A DNA stretch of 34,683 nucleotides, taken from assembly GCA_002431635.1 (NCBI GenBank), contig DJGH01000034.1, positions 42,435 through 77,117 of the forward strand, in the 5' to 3' direction. The stretch's first letter is position 1, and every line of letters starts with the position of its first letter. Origin of the DNA: Petrotoga sp. UBA5851 (GTDB lineage: Bacteria; Thermotogota; Thermotogae; Petrotogales; Petrotogaceae). Position numbers and translations under genes: made by a program. Under the pieces are notes generated by a model that saw only the letters and a program-made list of their open reading frames with translations, searched no databases and was not told the DNA's origin. This document shows, piece by piece, positions 7,957 to 16,087 of the stretch.

Positions 7957-8004
7957 AACTTGACCGGTTCTTGGTTAATTCTTTAGCCAAGAACCGGTCA
8001 ACTT
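7957..8004. repeat. Long inverted repeat between convergent genes
   Basis: Two 22-base arms, 7957-7978 and 7983-8004, pair at 20 of 22 positions around a 4-base loop and can form a strong hairpin just after the MFS stop codon. The right arm is built from the same sequence as the adjoining 23-bp tandem units. There is no T-run on either side. It probably acts as a transcript end or mRNA 3' protector for one or both convergent operons. Confidence 0.8.
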
Positions 8005-8085
8005 CTTAACCAGAAACCGGTCAAGTTCTTAACCAAAAAACGGTCAAGTTCTTAACCAAAAAACGGTTAAGTTCTTCAAAGTTTA
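7971..8085. repeat. 23-bp tandem repeat, five units (three strong, two degenerate)
   Basis: Units start at 7971, 7994, 8017, 8040 and 8063, an exact 23-base period. The common core is CGGTCAAGTTCTTAACCA followed by an A-run. Units two to four are nearly identical (units three and four differ at one base); the first and last are diverged. Neighbouring units pair through the 7-base arms CTTAACC and GGTTAAG (or GGTCAAG), so RNA from either strand can form a chain of small hairpins. The last unit runs into the final codons of the reductase gene ending at 8076. Confidence 0.85.
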
Positions 8086-8903
8086 TTTCTGAAAACTCCG
8101 TCTGCTTTTTCCGATTTTTCCTGGTCAACCATACTCATTATGGAGCTTTTCATCTTTTTTTCAATTATTCCGGCCATAAAATTTTTAAAAAAAGGTATTT
8201 TAGCCGGAATATACCATTTGCTGTTTTTATCATATGCTTTCTTATCACTGAAGTACCTGTAATCTGCCTGCATTACCTTAGGAAACATTGCAGACATCGT
8301 TCTGAAGGCATGAAATATCATTATCCTTGAAAATTCTGGTTTTATCTCTGTTTTGGTCTTGAGTATCTTATCAAATGAAAAAGCTGCTTCATTTACTTTG
8401 TTCCTTCTTTTTTCGAGCTCGCTTTCGCTGTAAGGAAAGGGCATCATATCTATATACATGCTGCCGCACAGATCAAACCCGGCTCCCTGTGCCCATGTTT
8501 TCATCGGGATGAAAACACCGTCCTCCTGCCATTTGGTACAGCTAGAAATAAGGAATATCTTTTTACCAAAGTACTTAGGCCTGTGGCAGTTATATGCAAC
8601 ATGATCAAGAAAGTTCTTCATTATTCCACTTACACTGAACATATAGCCAGGAGTTGCAAGAATAACTCCGTCTGCCTGAAGCATTTTATCTTCAATCTCT
8701 TTTACCGTAAGATAGTGGGGACATTTTTCCTCACCCAGCATTATACAGTTGTGACAGCCTGTACAAAAATCAATTTTATGATCCTGCAGGTAAAGATCTT
8801 CAAACTCATACCCACCACATTTTTCAAGCTGAAGCTTAAAGTATCTCATAACTTCTGTCGTATTTCCGAAAGTACTTGCGCCTATAATAGAAAGTATCTT
8901 CAT
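8076..8903 (-). CDS. NAD(P)H-dependent FMN reductase, iron-sulfur flavoprotein-like
   Basis: A 275-residue flavodoxin-fold oxidoreductase. The N-terminus MKILSIIGASTFGNT contains the FMN phosphate loop, and ATPGYMFSVSGIMKNFLDH (about 84-102) is the second flavin-contacting segment of the NADPH-dependent FMN reductase family. Between them is a compact cysteine cluster, CTGCHNCIMLGEEKC, spaced CX2CX2CX6C, matching the 4Fe-4S motif of archaeal and anaerobe iron-sulfur flavoproteins. A C-terminal extension of about 85 residues, rich in basic and aromatic residues, goes beyond the usual 190-residue core. It is the last gene of the leftward operon and overlaps the alpha-galactosidase stop by four bases, with AAGGAGG before the ATG. 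The electron acceptor is unknown. Confidence 0.82.
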   Translation of the reverse strand: MKILSIIGASTFGNTTEVMRYFKLQLEKCGGYEFEDLYLQDHKIDFCTGCHNCIMLGEEKCPHYLTVKEIEDKMLQADGVILATPGYMFSVSGIMKNFLDHVAYNCHRPKYFGKKIFLISSCTKWQEDGVFIPMKTWAQGAGFDLCGSMYIDMMPFPYSESELEKRRNKVNEAAFSFDKILKTKTEIKPEFSRIMIFHAFRTMSAMFPKVMQADYRYFSDKKAYDKNSKWYIPAKIPFFKNFMAGIIEKKMKSSIMSMVDQEKSEKADGVFRNKL

Positions 8904-11173
8904 TTTTCCTCCTTGCCATGGGCAATATATACTCTGGAACCAAAATCACCCATAAGCCTGCTCCCCTTATTGTATCTTATTGATGGATACTGCTGGTTAA
9001 GTTTTATGCCTGCATTTAACAGAAGATCGCCGCGAGCTTCATACTCTTCCTTGTTTGACAGTAATATCTCATTTTCCTGCGGCTTGTTAAAAGCAGGCTC
9101 CAGATACTGCTCCCTGCATGAAACACTGTAAAACATCTCTTCATCAAGTCCTTTAAAAAAGAGTTTATCCGAAGGCGGATTTGGAACAAAAAGCTTCTGG
9201 AAAAAACCCGAGATGCTTTGTTTTTTATCGGCAGAAACTACCTGCCAGACTGCATGTTCAGATTCAAAAAAATCATTTATCCTAAAAAAATCTCCAAATT
9301 GAAAGAGTTTACGGTACTTTTTATAAAATTTTATCTGTTCCTTTACTGCAAGTTTTTCATTTTCAGAAAGCTTTGCGGGATCAAGCTCATATCCTAAAAG
9401 TCCGAAGCAAGCTACATTAAATCTTGATTCCAATGGGGTTGTACGCATGGTCTGATGATTTGGAACAGCCGATACATGCGCTCCCATAGTACACAATGGA
9501 AAACCATAGGAAGTACCTTCCTGAATAAGTACTCTTTCATAGTAGTCTGTATTATCCGAACACCATACTTGAGGCATATAGCATAGCATACCCAGATCAA
9601 ACCTGTCTCCTCCGCTTGCACATGATTCAAAAAGCACCTGCGGAAAAGCATTGCAGACTCTTTCGAGAATATCGTAAAGTCCCATTATATATCTATGATA
9701 AAACTCTCCCTGCCTTGCTCCGAGTTCCTGTGAAAAAGCATCAGTTATATGCCTGTTCATATCCCACTTTACGTACTGAATACTTGCACTGTTGAGTACA
9801 TTGCTGACTGCACTGACTATATAATCCCGTACATCTCTTCTTGTAAGGTCAAGAACAAGCTGATTCCTTCCGAGGGATGGAGTCCTTGAAGGAACTTTTA
9901 CAGCCCATTCGGGATGTATGGCATAAAGATTGCTCACAGGACTGACCATTTCCGGCTCAAACCACAGGCCAAACATCATTCCCATATCATTTATCTTTTT
10001 AGCGAGCGAGCTTATTCCGCCGGGAAGTTTTTTTCTATTCTCATACCAATCTCCCAGAGATGTACTATCGTCATTACGCAGTCCGAACCATCCGTCATCA
10101 AGAACAAAAAGCTCTATACCAAGATCTTTTGAAATCTTGGCAATCTCAAGAAGCTTATCTTCGTCAAAGTTGAAGTAAGTGGCCTCCCAGTTGTTAATAA
10201 GAACCGGCCTTTCTTTTTTTGCCCACTCACCGCGAACAATATTCTCCCTGACAAATCCGTGCATATTATGTGACAAACCGTTATACCCGCAGCTGCTGAA
10301 TGAAATTACAGCCTGGGGAGTAAAAAAGGTATCGTTGGGTCCGACTCTCCATTCAAAAAAAGCCGGATTTATACCTCCCATAAACCTTGTTTTATTGTAC
10401 CCGCTGACCTGGACAGATTCATAGTGGTTTGAGCTGTATATAAGATTATACCCTATACAGCAGCCTGAACTCTGCGTACAATCACTGCCGGCAAGAATCA
10501 TAAAAGGACTCTGCCTGTTTGATGATGCTCCTGTGACAGAACCGGCAACCATCTCTCCGCAGGAAAGATTTTTTTCATCTTTATGCCTTTCCCTTGCCCA
10601 GAGACCGTTATATGTGAGAAGTTTGAAGTTATCTGAAAGATCCAGCTGCAAACTCATAATTTTCCTTATGTATATATCCTTATCAGACCCGTTTTTAATA
10701 CAAACACTCCTTGCAATAACGTCAGTCTGAGGAAAAACTGTATAGTACAGAATCATTTCAAGTCCGCTGATATCCTTAAGACTGACTTCAAGAGTCTGAT
10801 CGTTTTTTATTGCATATGCAAGAGCGGGTATCTTATAGCCGCCATCGTATATCTTATGTGAAGAGTAGCGGAAATCGCAGACAAAAGAACCGTCTGGCAT
10901 TTTAATTTCAACAGGCGTGTTCCTGAAATCGCCTTTTCCTGGAAAAGAGTATTCAAGGCACAGATTGTCAATTACAAAGGTTTTGTCATCATTCTCAATC
11001 AAAACCGAGTTTGCATATCCGCCTGATGATTTTTCCCTGAGAGCAGAATAATCAGAACCATCCTTTATCCTTTTTCCGTAATACATGCTTTCAAGCATTC
11101 CGTGATTCAGTCCAAAAATGTAACTGCTGTTGCAGGTATCAATTTTAAATATATTATCTTTAAAAACGATCAT
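8900..11173 (-). CDS. Alpha-galactosidase, glycoside hydrolase family 36
   Basis: Releases terminal alpha-galactose from oligosaccharides such as raffinose or melibiose. The 757-residue length is typical of bacterial GH36 enzymes of the RafA/AgaB type. The catalytic nucleophile is D471 in KWDMNR and the acid/base is D540 in CSDNTD, with ESCASGGDRFD between them; the active site is complete. The N-terminal 300 residues form the expected beta-sandwich and the barrel begins near INNWEATYFNFDE. No signal peptide is seen, so the enzyme is cytoplasmic and needs imported substrate. A longer reading from a GTG at 11182 is possible, but that GTG lies within the GGTGAG that fits as Shine-Dalgarno for the ATG at 11173. 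No galactoside transporter or galactose-utilisation gene is in the window. Confidence 0.93.
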   Translation of the reverse strand: MIVFKDNIFKIDTCNSSYIFGLNHGMLESMYYGKRIKDGSDYSALREKSSGGYANSVLIENDDKTFVIDNLCLEYSFPGKGDFRNTPVEIKMPDGSFVCDFRYSSHKIYDGGYKIPALAYAIKNDQTLEVSLKDISGLEMILYYTVFPQTDVIARSVCIKNGSDKDIYIRKIMSLQLDLSDNFKLLTYNGLWARERHKDEKNLSCGEMVAGSVTGASSNRQSPFMILAGSDCTQSSGCCIGYNLIYSSNHYESVQVSGYNKTRFMGGINPAFFEWRVGPNDTFFTPQAVISFSSCGYNGLSHNMHGFVRENIVRGEWAKKERPVLINNWEATYFNFDEDKLLEIAKISKDLGIELFVLDDGWFGLRNDDSTSLGDWYENRKKLPGGISSLAKKINDMGMMFGLWFEPEMVSPVSNLYAIHPEWAVKVPSRTPSLGRNQLVLDLTRRDVRDYIVSAVSNVLNSASIQYVKWDMNRHITDAFSQELGARQGEFYHRYIMGLYDILERVCNAFPQVLFESCASGGDRFDLGMLCYMPQVWCSDNTDYYERVLIQEGTSYGFPLCTMGAHVSAVPNHQTMRTTPLESRFNVACFGLLGYELDPAKLSENEKLAVKEQIKFYKKYRKLFQFGDFFRINDFFESEHAVWQVVSADKKQSISGFFQKLFVPNPPSDKLFFKGLDEEMFYSVSCREQYLEPAFNKPQENEILLSNKEEYEARGDLLLNAGIKLNQQYPSIRYNKGSRLMGDFGSRVYIAHGKEEK

Positions 11174-11178
11174 AGAGC

Positions 11179-12051
11179 TCACCGTCCTGAGCCGCAGATT
11201 TTTTTAAGGAACGACCGCACAACGGCCTTATAAACATGCGGCTGTTCTATCTGATGAAGATGTGAAGACATAGGTATAACAGCCAAACTTGCATCCTTAA
11301 AAGCTCTTTGGTAATCTCTGACCGTTTTTACATCAGCCTCATCATAATCACCACAAGTCAGAAGCACCGGAATATCTATACTTCTTAGTTCTGAAATAAG
11401 ATCAAACTCTTTGAGACTGCCTGTAATAGTAAACTCACTCGGTCCCCACATAGTAAGATAAGCATCCATGTTAAGCCTTCCAAAAGCCTGCTGCACATAG
11501 TCTGGCCATGGATCAAGCCGGCATACGTGTTTAATATAATATTCCATAATTGCCTTTTGGTACTCATCACCGTAGTTTTGTGTTTCCTCTCCTTTTAAAA
11601 TTGCCTTTTTAGTATTCTCAGGCATATTCATAATATTTTCTCTCTGGTCAGCGTACCACCTGGGAGAACTAAGATAAGGAGCAGAAAGGATTATTCCTTT
11701 TATATTCTCAGGCTTTTTTTCAAGAATATACTTGCATATAAGAGCACAGCCCCAGGAAAATCCCATAAGAATTACCTGCTTGAGCTCCAGCTTTTTGATT
11801 ACTTCCTCAAGCTCATTAATAAAATTTTCAACACTGTAAAAGTCATTACTGCTTGGTCTGTCAGATTTTCCGCTTCCCATCTGATCATAGAAGTAAACAT
11901 CGCGTTCTTCAGAAAACTCCTCAATCACCTGCGGCATACTTACAAACCCGGGTCCTCCGTGAACAACCAATAACGGAACGCTTTGTCTGTCAGATACACA
12001 GACACAATACCATACTTTTCCGTTTTTGGTTTCAATAAATCCTTCTTTCAT
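11179..12051 (-). CDS. Alpha/beta hydrolase, proline iminopeptidase-like (S33 family)
   Basis: A 290-residue cytoplasmic hydrolase. The HGGPG oxyanion motif, hallmark of the prolyl aminopeptidase group, is near residue 33. The nucleophile elbow GFSWG carries the serine near 105, the acid is likely in CGDYDEAD near 240, and the base is a histidine in SSHLHQIEQP near 270. The full triad is therefore present. Whether it cleaves N-terminal proline or another small amide or ester cannot be decided. The ATG at 12051 is preferred over an in-frame GTG at 12060 because GGTGA in front of it serves as ribosome binding site. It lies 17 bases after the giant serine-hydrolase gene and five before the alpha-galactosidase, in one operon. 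Confidence 0.85.
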   Translation of the reverse strand: MKEGFIETKNGKVWYCVCVSDRQSVPLLVVHGGPGFVSMPQVIEEFSEERDVYFYDQMGSGKSDRPSSNDFYSVENFINELEEVIKKLELKQVILMGFSWGCALICKYILEKKPENIKGIILSAPYLSSPRWYADQRENIMNMPENTKKAILKGEETQNYGDEYQKAIMEYYIKHVCRLDPWPDYVQQAFGRLNMDAYLTMWGPSEFTITGSLKEFDLISELRSIDIPVLLTCGDYDEADVKTVRDYQRAFKDASLAVIPMSSHLHQIEQPHVYKAVVRSFLKKICGSGR

Positions 12052-12068
12052 AACGTTCACCGCCCATC

Positions 12069-15000
12069 CTATTTTATTGAATAGTAAAGTACATCTCCTG
12101 GCTTTTCACCAATAAACAGAATCATTCCGTTTTTAGGAAGCATAATCTTCTGATTGCCGGAAACTACCGAATAGAATATACATGAATTTTCATCATATAC
12201 CGCAAAAGAAGAACCTCCCTGTTTGCTCACCTCAATACTCTTCCCAGCTTTATCGTCCGGAATTTTATACCAGCAGGCATATCCGTCTGTGCCGATAATA
12301 CATGAACCTGTTTCCGAACCGTTGAGATAATCTATATTCTTGTCACACAGGAAAATCCATCCTGCATTTTTTATATACTCCTTACCGTCCTTCTCAAAAA
12401 CCTGGATGCTTTGAGTATCGCGCCCGTCAAATCCGGGAATCTGAACGTTTACAACAGCAAAATCCCTGCTTATAATACGGTAGTTGGAAATGCATCCCTT
12501 AAGCGCACTATCCATTGAAAAGGACATCGATGATGCCGCTAATTGATGGTAGTTCTGGCTTGTACTCTGTTCGTTTACAAGAAAGTACTTGTTACCAGTT
12601 CTTTCTTCCCATACCTTTCTGATACTTTCCTCCACATCAGAAAAATAGGTTTTCTGTGATGAGTAGGTTTTGGCTTTTACCCTTCCCAGACCGTTGAGAA
12701 ACATATTTTTTTCTGTACATATATAAGTTATGCCGTTTTTTTCTTTTACAAAAGAAAGTTTCTTATTTCCGGCAGCATTGACAAAAAAACCTTCCTTTGT
12801 ATACTTATATTTCTGTTCAGGTATACCCTTTGGATAGAGAGTTTTTTCAGTAAGAACTCCATCTGTGCTTATCTGTATATCGTATATATTTTCACTGTTC
12901 TCATAACTGCCGCTGTACTCAGTCATATAAAGAGGCATAGCAGCAAGCACTACAGGGGTTCTCTTATCTCTTTCCAGCAAACGGTCAACTTTTCCTTCAG
13001 ACTGGAGGAGGTCAAGAATTATTTCCTGTGCAAATATTGATCCAAAAGTGCTTGAGCCTCCAGAAAATGTTACGGCAAAAGCTATATTATACTCCGCAAG
13101 CACTACGAGACTGCTGTGGTAAAGCCCTGTATCCCCGCCTTTACTAACAGCACGTATTGAATGCCTGTTGTACGGATACAGATCAACGCTGTCCCAGCCC
13201 AGTCCGAAGCCTGCAATATTGTCTGTTTGTACAGGCCATACTCCTTTGCTGTACTCTTTAGAAAAGGTCTCATCCTTAGTCTTTTGCGAAAGGATAAGCC
13301 CTGCAGGACTGTATCCGGAATTATCCATGAATATTTGACCAAACCTGCAAAGATCTTCTGCAGTTGAGTACATACCACCTGTACCGATCATGTTAAAAGT
13401 TTCACCGGGAGTTCTGATTCCATTCACAAAAGTAGCAGCAAGCCTACTTTTTTCAAAACTGTCTTGCGGTGTGAAAGTGCTTTGCAGTTTCAGAGGATCA
13501 ATTATGAAAAGTCTTACGAACTGTGTAAAACTCATTTTGCTTATGTTTTCCACCACCAGTTCCGCAAGGGTGAACCCATCGTTGCAGTATACCGAAAATG
13601 CTCCCGGATCGGCTTTCAACATCTGTCCTGAGAGTTCTTTTAATATATTGTCGTGATTAGCCGTATCCGGATGATTATATGTAGGCCCCTGAGCGTATAC
13701 CGACCCCATAAACCCCGACGAATGATTTAAAAGCATGCGCACTGTTATTTGCTTATAGCGTTCATCTTTCATAGTAAATTGCGGAATATACTCTGAAACA
13801 GGTTTGTCAAGATCAACAAGGCCTTTATCCACCAGGTACATAACGGCGGCTGTTGTGAACATCTTGCTGGTTGAACCGATTCCGTATGGTGTAGCTGTAC
13901 TGAGTACCTCTTCTTTTCTAGAATCCGTTCCGGCTGCAAAGGATGAAAGTATAAATTCATTATTATAGATCATAGCATATTGAAGGCTTGTAACCCCGTA
14001 ACTGTCTATAAGTGTATCGGCAATTTTCTCTGCTCTTGCCTTTATTTCTCTGTATCTGTCATCCTGCTGATACTTTTTAAGGCTTATACCAACTTCAGCT
14101 CCCGGTTTACCTATGGCAGTCACATAAGAACCTTTTGGTACGTACACCTCACGGCATTCATGTATAAGGCTGTCGTATAACATCTCAAGACTGTCAGAAA
14201 AAATAATTAATCTGGCTTCATCCGGAATATCAAGCTTCAAAAAAAGATCGTCTGATACCCGCATGGAAATATTTTCTCCCAAAGAACCTATCTGGATTTT
14301 TTCGCTTCTCTCAAGCACAGGTAAAATACTTGCATCAGCATATCTGTAGCCTTCAAACAAAAGGTTGCATGAGCCGGCCGTCTTGTCAATCCTGAAAGCA
14401 ACAGTATCCCTTATGTACCTGAGATTGTTCTCACCAGTAAAACCATCTTTCAAGGCATTAATATGAAATCCCGAAAAGTGAAGAAAAACATATCCGTCAG
14501 CTTGGCTGATGGAGCCTGTGCGTGCCATCATAGCACAAAGATCATGGGCTTTTAAGTTAAGAGGAACCCATACCTTATTTTCAAACTCTCTGGTATCTAT
14601 ATTTTTTGAAGGCTTTATCTTTTCAATAAGAACTCTTGTGCTTTGTCTGTCGTGAAAATGCTGCTGGATATACTTCCCATTGTCATCATTTACAAAAGAA
14701 TACACATCTGAACTGCGTGAAATGAAATAACCGTCCTCATATCTGAGAAAATCGTACGGAATAAACATGTTTCCATTAAAGATTTCCACATTCATACCGT
14801 TATTCTGCAAATCTATCTCATATTTGAAAATGCTGTCCAAGGATGCATATATTCCCTCATACCCGCTAAAAAAAGCAAGCGGAAGCACTGTCTGTATATT
14901 AAAAACTTTTTTTGATTCGTCTAAGCTGCCTTTTAATTTAAGAACCTCCTTCAATACTGCATCGTTTACACTTTTTACATCCGCTCCCCCTGCAACGGTC

Positions 15001-16040
15001 AGAGCAACAGATATCTTATACTCAGGTACCACGTGAAGCTGCGCCGAATAAAAACAGGTTCCACCGTTTTTGGTAAGAACTGTCACACCACTGTCAAGAA
15101 AGACAGGATCTTCAACACTATCCCATCCAAGACCAAACATATAAAGCGGTTCGCCGCTTAAAGTTGTTTTAGGCCCGACCTGCGGACTCATAAACTCTTT
15201 ACGGAGCTGTTCATTTAGAATTTTGTCATCATAAAGTATCTCGGCATACTTTACAAGATCCTCGGCTGTACCGGCAAGTCCGCCTGAGGCCAGGGAGTTT
15301 ACATATTCGGCAGGGAAAGAAATGTTCTGATCATAGTCATAGTACCTTGCAATATTTTCGTTTTTCTCTTTAAAGAATGCCGACGAGTTGGTCATATCCA
15401 GTCTGGAGAATATGTTTTCTGCCAAAAATTCTGAGTAACTTATCTTGGAAACTTTTTCCACCAGTGCCTGAACTAAAGTAAAGCCGTCATTGCAGTAAAT
15501 GCTTATCTCACCGGGATCGTTTTTTAAAAAGCTGTCCTTCAGATTTGAAATGACCTGTTGTACATATCCGGCATTTCTTTGGGCGGTCATGCTGTCTTTC
15601 AGTGAAGTTCCAGCAATACCTGAAGTGTGGTTCAAAAGCATACGTACGGTAATATCCTTATACCTAGGATCTTTCATGGAAAATTCAGGAAGATAAATGA
15701 ATACAGGCAGGTCAAGGTTTACCTTTCCTTGTTGTACAAGAATAAGAACAGATGCGGCGGCGAATACCTTGCTTACCGATCCGATATTGAACTGAGTGTT
15801 TCCGTCCACCGGTCTTAAGGTGTCTAAGCTGCATACTCCAAAGCTTTCAGAGTAAACAGTCTGTCCATCGATCCTTACTGCTATTGCAGCACTTGATGCA
15901 CTTGCTTCAAGGCATTTCTCAATCTCCTTACGCGCAGTATCAGCCACACTTTGCCAGCCAGGCATAAGCCCACCCAATACATATGAAATATTTAAAATGA
16001 TAACCAATAAAAATAATATTCTGCCTGTTTTTTTTACCAT
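12069..16040 (-). CDS. Giant exported protein with two serine beta-lactamase (S12)-type domains
   Basis: A 1323-residue protein with an N-terminal signal or membrane anchor (residues 6-24, no lipobox). Domain one starts near 35 and carries the nucleophile motif SVSK (88-91) and the YCN motif (182-184). Domain two starts near 680 and carries STSK (723-726) and YCN (818-820). A third-motif counterpart appears as TKNGG in the first domain and SKGGD in the second. Each is followed by a beta-rich tail of the sort seen in stand-alone class C beta-lactamase-related esterases and D-amino peptidases. Shared strings such as RMLLNH and YCNDGFTL show internal duplication. Both active sites look intact. 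The substrate could be cell-wall peptides, beta-lactams or esters; nothing decides it. Shine-Dalgarno AGGAGG lies eight bases before the ATG. Confidence 0.88.
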   Translation of the reverse strand: MVKKTGRILFLLVIILNISYVLGGLMPGWQSVADTARKEIEKCLEASASSAAIAVRIDGQTVYSESFGVCSLDTLRPVDGNTQFNIGSVSKVFAAASVLILVQQGKVNLDLPVFIYLPEFSMKDPRYKDITVRMLLNHTSGIAGTSLKDSMTAQRNAGYVQQVISNLKDSFLKNDPGEISIYCNDGFTLVQALVEKVSKISYSEFLAENIFSRLDMTNSSAFFKEKNENIARYYDYDQNISFPAEYVNSLASGGLAGTAEDLVKYAEILYDDKILNEQLRKEFMSPQVGPKTTLSGEPLYMFGLGWDSVEDPVFLDSGVTVLTKNGGTCFYSAQLHVVPEYKISVALTVAGGADVKSVNDAVLKEVLKLKGSLDESKKVFNIQTVLPLAFFSGYEGIYASLDSIFKYEIDLQNNGMNVEIFNGNMFIPYDFLRYEDGYFISRSSDVYSFVNDDNGKYIQQHFHDRQSTRVLIEKIKPSKNIDTREFENKVWVPLNLKAHDLCAMMARTGSISQADGYVFLHFSGFHINALKDGFTGENNLRYIRDTVAFRIDKTAGSCNLLFEGYRYADASILPVLERSEKIQIGSLGENISMRVSDDLFLKLDIPDEARLIIFSDSLEMLYDSLIHECREVYVPKGSYVTAIGKPGAEVGISLKKYQQDDRYREIKARAEKIADTLIDSYGVTSLQYAMIYNNEFILSSFAAGTDSRKEEVLSTATPYGIGSTSKMFTTAAVMYLVDKGLVDLDKPVSEYIPQFTMKDERYKQITVRMLLNHSSGFMGSVYAQGPTYNHPDTANHDNILKELSGQMLKADPGAFSVYCNDGFTLAELVVENISKMSFTQFVRLFIIDPLKLQSTFTPQDSFEKSRLAATFVNGIRTPGETFNMIGTGGMYSTAEDLCRFGQIFMDNSGYSPAGLILSQKTKDETFSKEYSKGVWPVQTDNIAGFGLGWDSVDLYPYNRHSIRAVSKGGDTGLYHSSLVVLAEYNIAFAVTFSGGSSTFGSIFAQEIILDLLQSEGKVDRLLERDKRTPVVLAAMPLYMTEYSGSYENSENIYDIQISTDGVLTEKTLYPKGIPEQKYKYTKEGFFVNAAGNKKLSFVKEKNGITYICTEKNMFLNGLGRVKAKTYSSQKTYFSDVEESIRKVWEERTGNKYFLVNEQSTSQNYHQLAASSMSFSMDSALKGCISNYRIISRDFAVVNVQIPGFDGRDTQSIQVFEKDGKEYIKNAGWIFLCDKNIDYLNGSETGSCIIGTDGYACWYKIPDDKAGKSIEVSKQGGSSFAVYDENSCIFYSVVSGNQKIMLPKNGMILFIGEKPGDVLYYSIK

Positions 16041-16087
16041 ATATGAGTCCTCCTGAAGTATATCCGTTATCTGTCAACTATACTCTC

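Noticed and set aside
7971..8085. CRISPR-like array
   Set aside because: The 23-bp units are directly abutting with no unique spacers, are diverging at both ends, and no cas gene is in the window.
16057..16077. Promoter before the double serine-hydrolase gene (TTGACA and TATACT on the minus strand)
   Set aside because: The two boxes are only nine bases apart, too close for sigma-70; the gene is more likely read from the chemoreceptor promoter.
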